From assembly GCA_046715235.1 (NCBI GenBank), contig JBKJZO010000002.1, positions 1 through 20,990 on the forward strand: a stretch of 20,990 bases of DNA, read 5' to 3'. Positions within the stretch are counted from its first letter, which is position 1. Each line of letters starts with the position of its first letter. The position numbers and the translations under genes are program-made. Under the pieces are notes generated by a model, which saw nothing but the letters and a program-made list of their open reading frames with translations, was not told the origin of the DNA and made no database searches. The stretch comes from JBKJZO01 sp046715235 (lineage in GTDB: Bacteria; Actinomycetota; Actinomycetes; BP-191). Shown here piece after piece: positions 14,190-20,990 of this stretch.

Positions 14190-15002
14190 ACGACGCGGCG
14201 CTTCCGGCCCGGGTCCGGACGCCCTCGGCCAACTCCGCCGCGAGCTCCCCTGCGGCGGCGACGCCGGCGTCCGGGGACTCGGCGTCGAGCAGGCAGCGGA
14301 CGAACGCCGCCCCGACGATGACGCCGTCGGCGTACTGCGCGACCTGGGCGGCTTGAGCGCCGCTCGAGATTCCAAGGCCCACGGCGACCGGTTTGTCGGT
14401 GACCGCGCGCAGCCGCGCGACGAGCCCGGCGGCCCGATCGCCGACCGAGGCGCGGGCGCCGGTGACGCCCATCGTCGACGCCGCGTAGACGAAGCCGCCG
14501 CTGTGACCGGAGACCAGCCGCAGCCGTTCGTCGGTGGACGACGGCGCGACGAGGAAGATCGGATCGAGGCCGTTGGCGCTGGTGGCGGCGAGCCAGTCGC
14601 CCGCCTCCTCCGGGGTTAGGTCGGGAGCGATGACACCACTGCCGCCGGCCGCGGCGAGTTCGGACGCGAACCGCTCGACGCCGTACCGTTCGATCGGGTT
14701 CCAGTAGCTCATGATCACGCTCGGCGCGCCGGTGCCGGAGACCAGCCGGCGAACGCTGTCGATCACGTCGGCGGTGCGTACGCCGACGCGCCTCGCCTGG
14801 TCGACAGCGGCCTGGATGACCGGGCCGTCCATCACCGGGTCGGAGTAGGGCAGGCCGACCTCGACGATGTCGACGCCGCCCGCCACGAGAGCGGTCATGG
14901 CGTCGACCGCGCCGTCGACCGTCGGGAACCCGGCCGGCAGGTAGCCGATGAGGGCGGCGCGGCCTTCAATGCGGGCTCGCTCGAACGCCCCGGCCAGCGC
15001 GC

Positions 15003-15006
<4 letters not shown>
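14188..15006 (-). CDS. trpA: Tryptophan synthase alpha chain
   Basis: Cleaves indole-3-glycerol phosphate to indole and glyceraldehyde 3-phosphate; indole is tunnelled to TrpB. The 272 residues carry the catalytic Glu49 (VEVGLPYSDP) and Asp60 (MDGP) at the exact E. coli positions. The flexible loop (STMGVTGAR) and phosphate-binding VGLGISSG are also present. GTG start overlapping the trpB stop (GTGA). It is the last trp gene before the decayed region; lgt, which commonly follows in actinobacteria, is not here. Confidence 0.97.
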
Positions 15007-16198
<1,192 letters not shown>

Positions 16199-16202
<4 letters not shown>

Positions 16203-17002
16203 TGCTGGGGCGTGGCCGGATGCGAGCCGATGGCAACCATTGCGGCGACAGCCTGCCGTGGATCGCCTCCGGTGACGAGGCATTTACCGACGAGTACGGC
16301 GTCGGCTCCTGCCCTCGCGTAGTCACTGATGTCGTGCGGCCCCCGAACCCCCGACTCCGCGATCTTGACGACGCCGGACGGGATCGCGGGCACCAGCCGG
16401 GCGAAGGCCGTCCGGTCGATAGCCAGCGTCTTCAGGTCACGTGCGTTGACCCCGACGACCTTGGCATCGGCGTCGAGCGCACGGGCGAGCTCCTCGGCGT
16501 CGTGGACCTCGACCAGCGCGGTCATGCCGAGCGACTCGGTGCGCTCGATGAGGCTGACCAGAGCCTCCTGCTCGAGCACGGCCACGATCAGGAGGACGAC
16601 GTCGGCGCCGTGCGCGCGCGCCTCCCAGACCTGGTAGGCGGTAACCACGAAGTCCTTGCGCAGCAGCGGTATGTCGACCGCACGCCGTACCGCGTCGAGG
16701 TCGGCGAGGCTGCCGCCAAACTTGCGCTGCTCGGTCAGCACGCTCACCATGGCCGCACCGCCGTCGGCGTACGCCGACGCGAGGGCAGCAGGGTCGGGAA
16801 TGGCCGCCAGGTCGCCCCGGCTCGGGGACTTGCGCTTAACCTCGGCGATGATCGAGACACCCGGTCGGCGCAGCACTGCGGTTGCGTCGCGCGGCGACGG
16901 CGCACCCTGCGCCTGGTGCTTAAGCCGGTCGAGCGGCAGCTCGGCCATGCGGCGCGCGAGGTCTTCCCGTACCCCTGCGAGGATCCCGTCGAGCACAGAC
17001 AC
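16199..17002 (-). CDS. trpC: Indole-3-glycerol phosphate synthase
   Basis: Ring closure of CdRP to indole-3-glycerol phosphate, a (beta/alpha)8 barrel. The GTG at 17002 gives 267 residues beginning MSVLDGIL, with GGAAGG 11 bases upstream. Family signatures: EVKRKSPSRG (catalytic Lys in beta-1), LRKDF (second Lys), LVEVHDAEE, VGVNARDL and the phosphate-binding ESGVRG. It is not fused to TrpF, as is usual in actinobacteria, where PriA covers that step. It leads trpB and trpA with overlapping stops. The 5' side faces an IS fragment and the MFS gene rather than the trp membrane gene. Confidence 0.96.
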
Positions 17003-17031
17003 GCGCTGAGCCACCTTCCGTGAAGTTGCGA

Positions 17032-17080
17032 ATGGTACCTGTTGCGGCAGCTGGGATTCGCACTGACGGCTGCTGTCAGT
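17032..17080 (-). promoter_or_regulatory. Candidate promoter/operator for trpCBA
   Basis: On the minus strand a TACCAT (17037-17032) fits the actinobacterial -10 pattern TAnnnT, about 30 bases before the trpC GTG. Just upstream is a perfect inverted repeat ACTGAC-n7-GTCAGT (17062-17080). A promoter here would be needed if the insertion has cut trpCBA off from trpE. No clear -35. Confidence 0.3.
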
Positions 17081-17228
17081 CTCACTTGGCCCCGCGTGAC
17101 AATCGAAACTCGCCCCACCTCGCCACGCCCGGGCAGGCGTTCCGGCGTGCTGGACCCTCGCCGGTGCCCTTGGCCGAGATGATCGGCGCACCGACACGTT
17201 CAGGGATCCCGTGCTGGGGTCGTCCCGC

Positions 17229-17391
17229 GTGGAGTTCGAGACGATCCGCCGGGACGCGCGCCGTGAAGGGCTGTCGGTTCGTGCGCTGGCCGAGCGTCAC
17301 CATGTGCACGGCGGACGGTTCGCGCGGCGCTGCGGTCGGCTGACCTGGTGCCCTTCAGGCAAGGGCCTCGCACCGACGCCACGTGGCTAGA
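17229..17391 (+). pseudogene. Fragment of an IS21-type (IstA-like) transposase, frameshifted
   Basis: GTG at 17229 starts VEFETIRRDARREGLSVRAL, then AERHHVH; after one missing base near 17310 the reading continues RRTVRAALRSADLVPFRQGP. This is the N-terminal helix-turn-helix style of IstA-like transposases (QIRRDHR...EGLSVRALARRHGVHRRTVRQAL). Similarity fades near 17391 and the rest of istA, istB and the terminal repeats are missing. A remnant between trpC and the MFS gene marks a past insertion here. Confidence 0.72.
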
Positions 17392-17404
17392 AGGCGACCT
17401 TTCG

Positions 17405-18733
17405 CTACTCGACGGCCGTGCCCCGGTCGTTCCGATCGAGCTGATACACGGAGTCTGCTGGCGCCAGGTGTCCTACCGGGTCTGCCTCGCGACTCGACCT
17501 GTAGCGCCATGCTGTCGCGGCAAGCATCGCGGCACTCACACTAGCGACAACCATCCAGTAGACCGACTCGTTCGAGTCCCGGGCGGCGATCAAGAACAGC
17601 CAGCCTCCGCACAGCGCGCCGATCGCCTCGCCAGAGGCCGTCGCTATCTGACGAAGATTGAACACCTCGATCAGTGAACGGTCACCGGCAACATCGGTGA
17701 ACGCGGTGCTCAGTACCGGCTCAACGATCGACTCGCCGACGGAAAAGATCGCGACGACCAGAAACGTTGTTGCGACCGGGCTCCAGCCCCCAACCGCCAT
17801 GACGAGGAAGCTGCCGGAAAACACCAACGATCCGATGCGCAGGACGGTCACTGACCGCGCCCCCTTGTCCAAGCGCCGGTTGACCGCGCGCGTGATCGGC
17901 AACGCGAGAACGATGACGAGGCCGGCGTTCAGCAGGAAGAAGCTGCTGCGCGTCACTGACGACCTGGTGAGCGATGCGATCGTCAGCGTGATCGCCGAGA
18001 AGAACTGGCCGTACAGAAACATCGACACCCACGCGACGACGCAGACGCGTCGGACCTCTGCTGATCCCAACAAATTGCGTAAGGCGGCGAACTGCGGTGG
18101 TGGGCGCACGCCCTCACCAGCAATGACAGTACGTGGCATTCCGGTCCAGGCGGCGAGAGCGGCCAGCAGATACAACGCGCCGACGGCAATGGGAACGCCG
18201 TGACGGTGCCCGGCACCGATTGCGAGGAGCGCGGCACCTGGCGCCAGCGCCGCAGCGATGTTCGCCAGCACCTGTGCCGCTGAGTACACGGAGTTTCGAT
18301 CACTTGATGTCGTCAGCTCGGAAGCTATCCAGACGCGTCCTAGTAGCCCGTTGACGCTGATACCGACACCGGCGACTGTCAGCAGGACGAGCGCGAGCCA
18401 TAGGTTGCGAGTCAGGCCGAGGATCGCAAACGACGCGGCAGCGACGGCGAGTCCGCTAGCCGTTGCGGTGCGGATCGGCGTGCGGTTCAACACCCGTCCG
18501 AGAAACAACGAGGCGCCGCGGGTCGTCACATTGAAAACGAGCAGACCGAACCCGACTTGCCAGGCCGTCACGCGTGGGTAACTCGCAAGCAGTAGCGGCA
18601 GCAGCGGACCGATGCCGTAGAACGCGAACAAGGCGCAGAGGTTTACGAGCCCGAACCGGACTGCCACGGCACGCGCGGTGCCGGCGCCGTTCGACGCAGC
18701 GGCGCTGCCGCTATCGTTCGGCATGGTTGGCAT
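17405..18733 (-). CDS. MFS transporter
   Basis: Major facilitator permease of 442 residues with about 12 hydrophobic segments in two halves joined by a charged loop near residues 205-225 (AGEGVRPPPQFAALRN). A loop after the second segment (GRVLNRTPIRTATASG) corresponds to the G-x-L-x-D-R-x-G/R-R type MFS motif A in altered form. N- and C-terminal tails are hydrophilic. The ATG at 18733 lies inside the end of the upstream PLP-enzyme gene (23-base overlap); a second ATG three codons on is possible, and no RBS is visible. The tight overlap implies import or export of that enzyme's substrate or product. Direction and substrate are unknown. Confidence 0.88.
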   Translation of the reverse strand: MPTMPNDSGSAAASNGAGTARAVAVRFGLVNLCALFAFYGIGPLLPLLLASYPRVTAWQVGFGLLVFNVTTRGASLFLGRVLNRTPIRTATASGLAVAAASFAILGLTRNLWLALVLLTVAGVGISVNGLLGRVWIASELTTSSDRNSVYSAAQVLANIAAALAPGAALLAIGAGHRHGVPIAVGALYLLAALAAWTGMPRTVIAGEGVRPPPQFAALRNLLGSAEVRRVCVVAWVSMFLYGQFFSAITLTIASLTRSSVTRSSFFLLNAGLVIVLALPITRAVNRRLDKGARSVTVLRIGSLVFSGSFLVMAVGGWSPVATTFLVVAIFSVGESIVEPVLSTAFTDVAGDRSLIEVFNLRQIATASGEAIGALCGGWLFLIAARDSNESVYWMVVASVSAAMLAATAWRYRSSREADPVGHLAPADSVYQLDRNDRGTAVE

Positions 18734-19817
18734 CCGCGTCGACGCGGTCGACTACCGCTGGCTCGATATCGACCGCGTGGATCGCGGCCCACACGTCGTC
18801 TGTCGCCGTGCCACCGCCGTCGACCAGGACGAAATGCTCGACGCTGTTCGACACCGGGCAGATATGCGCCGGGAAGATCTCCGCGGCGCTGCCAGGGACC
18901 CTCTCGTCGCGACCGAGCGACTGCGGCACCGGGTAGCCGGTGACATCCGGTAGCCATTCGCACCCCGCGTGGTGAAGCGGGTCGACGTGGCCCGGGGAGG
19001 GAGTTGATTGCGGTCGCACCCGCACCGCGATGTCGCCCCACTCGCAGGCGCCGATGTCCGCCGATCCGCCGTCCCAGAGTGCGTACGCTCCCGCGCACAC
19101 CTCGCTGATTCCGGCGACCGGCGGCTCGATAGACAGACCGTCCGGTCCGAGGCCGAGGGTGGCCACGGAGGCGAGGGTCCCGTGCACGGACGCGTTGTTG
19201 ATAGTCCATCCATACGCACGCAGTTCCGCAGCGATACCGACCAGCTGCTCTGCGACGCACCGGCCGCGCTCACGCCAATTCGCGGCATCCGCCGCCGTCT
19301 CAGGCGCCCAATATCCCGCGAGGCCGTCCAGGTAGACCCCTGGAGCGGCATCGATGACTGCGGCCGCGGCCGCCACCTCCGCGCGCTGGAAACCACGGTC
19401 GGCAAAGCGCACATCAACGCGCATAGCCAACTCGACACCCGCCACCTGCGCCGCCTCGCTGACGTGGGTGATGGTGCTGAAGTCACTGGCGTAGACCACG
19501 ACCGTCGGCCGGGGCTGCCGAGTTAGTTCCGCTATCCGCTGCGCGACGGCGACGATCTGGTTCCAGCGCCAGCGGTCGCGCCACGGCCAGACGAACGCGA
19601 TGTTCGAGATACCGGCATCGAGGTAGACGGCGGCCTGCGCAGCGTACGCGAGGGCAATTCCTTGCGCGCCGCCGGCCATCTGCATCCTTGCGACTTCGAC
19701 GGTGCGGTGTGCCTTGACATGCGCCCGCAAGGAGAGGCCCGCGTCGGCCGCGGCGCGATGCATTCGCGCAATATTGCGACTGACCATTGCCGGATCGATC
19801 AAGACCGATGCGCTCAT
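18711..19817 (-). CDS. PLP enzyme of the DSD1 / D-threonine aldolase (alanine-racemase-fold) group
   Basis: A 368-residue fold-type III PLP enzyme. The N-terminal barrel starts with the PLP Lys35 in LRAHVKAHRTVEV, equivalent to RPHVKTHK of D-threonine aldolase and D-serine dehydratase. The C-terminal beta domain has PAHICPVSNSVE, giving His318-x-Cys320, the Zn-binding pair seen in eukaryotic-type D-serine dehydratase rather than the His-x-Asp of D-threonine aldolase. The expected reaction is therefore dehydration or deamination of a D- or beta-hydroxy amino acid, but the real substrate is unknown. ATG at 19817 with GGGAGAG upstream. It overlaps the MFS gene. Both sit within the trp cluster, where I know no related function, and beside an IS remnant, which suggests acquisition. 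Confidence 0.85.
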   Translation of the reverse strand: MSASVLIDPAMVSRNIARMHRAAADAGLSLRAHVKAHRTVEVARMQMAGGAQGIALAYAAQAAVYLDAGISNIAFVWPWRDRWRWNQIVAVAQRIAELTRQPRPTVVVYASDFSTITHVSEAAQVAGVELAMRVDVRFADRGFQRAEVAAAAAVIDAAPGVYLDGLAGYWAPETAADAANWRERGRCVAEQLVGIAAELRAYGWTINNASVHGTLASVATLGLGPDGLSIEPPVAGISEVCAGAYALWDGGSADIGACEWGDIAVRVRPQSTPSPGHVDPLHHAGCEWLPDVTGYPVPQSLGRDERVPGSAAEIFPAHICPVSNSVEHFVLVDGGGTATDDVWAAIHAVDIEPAVVDRVDADANHAER

Positions 19818-19826
19818 GAAAGGCGT

Positions 19827-19878
19827 CTCTCCCGTCGCAACGTGACCGGGGGCCCGACCATGCGTTGCGCGGGTCCCC
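19827..19878 (-). promoter_or_regulatory. Structured leader (possible pseudoknot) before the PLP-enzyme gene
   Basis: On the minus-strand transcript, GGGGACCC (19878-19871) can pair with GGGCCCCC (19855-19848) with one mismatch. CGCAACG (19869-19863) can pair perfectly with CGTTGCG (19842-19836). The stems interleave, as in an H-type pseudoknot, and the second stem ends two bases before the RBS GGGAGAG (19833-19827). A further small hairpin GGCG-TTAG-CGCC lies upstream (19900-19889). This architecture could control ribosome access. No known riboswitch class was recognised. Confidence 0.4.
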
Positions 19879-20085
19879 GTGTCCCGTCGGCGCTAACGCC
19901 TAACCAGGCATCTTGCAAGGCATGGGAGCCTCCTCTCGCGGAAGGGCGGTCTACCGGAGATGCCCGGCCAACCTAGCAGTACGCACTTCGCTCGAGCGCA
20001 GTGCCGTGGCCGAGCCCGTCACGACGACCCCTAGAACCCGAGTTGTCACACTGGGGCCAGTTGAGGTTGACACGATCACCCTGGC

Positions 20086-20111
20086 GGCTGCTCAGGTCGG
20101 CTGCTCAGGTC
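20086..20111. repeat. Tandem duplication of 13 bases at the trp membrane gene stop
   Basis: GGCTGCTCAGGTC occurs twice head to tail (20086-20098 and 20099-20111). The second unit contains the stop codon of the trp membrane protein gene. Probably a replication-slippage duplication; no effect on coding is evident. Confidence 0.85.
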
Positions 20112-20674
20112 GGGTCCTCGCCTCGTGATTGGGCATCCCACAGAGCCGCCTCGCTGTCGGGAGCGGCCGCGGCCGGCGAGCCTTGCGGACCGTCGTACCG
20201 GCGTGCGAGCTGCGCCCATCGCCGGCCCCGTCCTGCGACGAGCGCGCCCGCGAGAAGCACGGCAACACCCCCCGCTGACGCGACCAGCGGCCAGTCCGTC
20301 GCGATCATGCGCGTGCTGCTGAACGGCGCCGGCGCAATCTGCACCACGGTGACGCCAGCGGGCGTCTGAGGGTCTTGCCGCGCCCTGATCCCCGTGACCA
20401 CGACGACGCATCCGGTGACCGCAAGGAGGGCTCCGACCAGCTGCCGGCTTCTGCCACGGCTCGCGACGATCCCGACGACGCCCGCGCCTGCGGCGAGGCC
20501 GAGGGCCCGCACGAGCTGCTGCATCGTCCCGCGCGCGAAAATCCGTGCGCATGCGAAGTCCTGGCACACGTCCGCGGGGAAATCCACCCAGTGACGGCCG
20601 GCTGCGAGCAGGATCGTTGTGGCTCCGGCAGCGCACAGGACGATCGACGTGACGAGCTCGCGGCGCGCCGTCAC
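20105..20674 (-). CDS. Trp-operon-associated membrane protein
   Basis: A 189-residue integral membrane protein of the family found only within actinobacterial trp operons (Trp_oprn_chp). There are about four hydrophobic segments: residues 8-26, 55-72, 78-96 and 128-148. Between the first two is a short cysteine-containing loop (VCQDFACARIFARG). The soluble C-terminal tail ends in LWDAQSRGEDPT, a typical ending of the family. Function unknown; a part in tryptophan uptake or anthranilate synthase anchoring has only been guessed from location. GTG start overlapping the trpE stop (GTGA). In relatives trpC follows soon after; here about 3.1 kb of other DNA lies between. Confidence 0.88.
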   Translation of the reverse strand: MTARRELVTSIVLCAAGATTILLAAGRHWVDFPADVCQDFACARIFARGTMQQLVRALGLAAGAGVVGIVASRGRSRQLVGALLAVTGCVVVVTGIRARQDPQTPAGVTVVQIAPAPFSSTRMIATDWPLVASAGGVAVLLAGALVAGRGRRWAQLARRYDGPQGSPAAAAPDSEAALWDAQSRGEDPT

Positions 20675-20990
20675 CGAACCGGGCGCAATGTCTCCGCCTG
20701 CGCAATCGCGTGCAGCACCGCGCGCGCCTTGTTGCGCGATTCGGCGTCCTCCGTGGCCGGATCGCTGTCGGCGACGATGCCCGCCCCCGCCTGCACGTAG
20801 GCGACACCGTCGCGGATCAGCGCCGTGCGGATGGCGATCGCCGTGTCGAGATCTCCCGCGAAGTCCAGGTAGCCGACCACTCCGCCGTACAGCCCTCGTC
20901 TGGTCTGTTCGAGTGACTCGATGATCTCCATCGCCCGTGGCTTGGGGGCCCCCGAGACCGTGCCGGCCGGGAACGTCGCGTCGAAGACGT
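20671..20990 (-). CDS. trpE: Anthranilate synthase component I, C-terminal part (runs off the window)
   Basis: The last 105 or so residues of the chorismate-using subunit that makes anthranilate with ammonia from TrpG. Visible motifs are FPAGTVSGAPKPRAMEII, RRGLYGGVVGYLDFAGDLDTAIAIRT and YVQAGAGIVADSDP followed by an E-x-x-E-S-R-N-K-A stretch, the core active-site and Mg-binding blocks of TrpE/PabB. The trp membrane gene directly after it makes TrpE the right choice over PabB. Feedback-site residues are outside the window. Confidence 0.95.
   Translation of the reverse strand, partial: VFDATFPAGTVSGAPKPRAMEIIESLEQTRRGLYGGVVGYLDFAGDLDTAIAIRTALIRDGVAYVQAGAGIVADSDPATEDAESRNKARAVLHAIAQAETLRPVR

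Noticed and set aside
17003..17228. trp leader peptide/attenuator before trpC
   Set aside because: No short ORF with tandem Trp codons and no terminator/antiterminator pair; only a small palindrome.
19840..19900. T-box leader before the PLP-enzyme gene
   Set aside because: GGGGACCCGCGC is faintly like the T-box consensus, but AGGGUGGNACCGCG is not matched and no stem I specifier loop was found.

Overview
This window comes from a high-GC, Gram-positive-type organism, most likely a motile actinobacterium. The evidence is uniformly GC-rich codon use with many GTG starts and 4-base stop/start overlaps, an ANTAR response regulator of the PdtaR type, an actinobacterial trp operon with its dedicated membrane protein, and a flagellar/chemotaxis locus. 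I cannot name the genus from the sequence alone.

Layout. Positions 1-2183 hold the end of a branched-chain amino acid ABC transporter operon (C-terminal end of a probable livG, then livF). It converges across a hairpin terminator on a gene for the lipoprotein substrate-binding protein. Positions 2361-2963 encode a PdtaR-like RNA-binding response regulator, followed by tRNA-Leu(CAA) at 3093-3175. At 3202-4089 sits a divergent arsR / cadI (arsI-like) pair with a shared operator region. Positions 4086-9747 are a minus-strand chemotaxis operon read as cheA-cheW-cheY-cheB-cheR-cheX. In the divergent region upstream of cheA there is a good sigma-28-type promoter. On the other side of it lie flgN and a tiny ORF resembling the last part of FlgL, converging on csrA-fliA (minus strand). 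The window thus contains both a flagellar sigma factor and a likely target promoter.

Positions 11761-14187 are a decayed region: a frameshifted, truncated LuxR-type TPR regulator pseudogene, a gene for a small secreted protein of unknown function, and a second, truncated copy of that gene's upstream region, RBS and signal peptide.

Positions 14188-20990 are the trp locus (minus strand): trpE (partial) and the trp-associated membrane protein, then an apparent insertion, then trpC-trpB-trpA. The insertion carries a DSD1 / D-threonine-aldolase-like PLP enzyme, an overlapping MFS transporter gene and a frameshifted fragment of an IS21-type transposase. The PLP-enzyme gene has a leader that can form an H-type pseudoknot ending just before the RBS.

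The most interesting points are the possible pseudoknot leader and enzyme/transporter pair inside trp, the CheA with a GspE/PilB-N-terminus-like segment where the P2 domain normally lies, the FlgL-tail-like mini ORF, the sigma-28 promoter, and the duplicated secretion cassette. No CRISPR array, intact mobile element or replication origin was seen.
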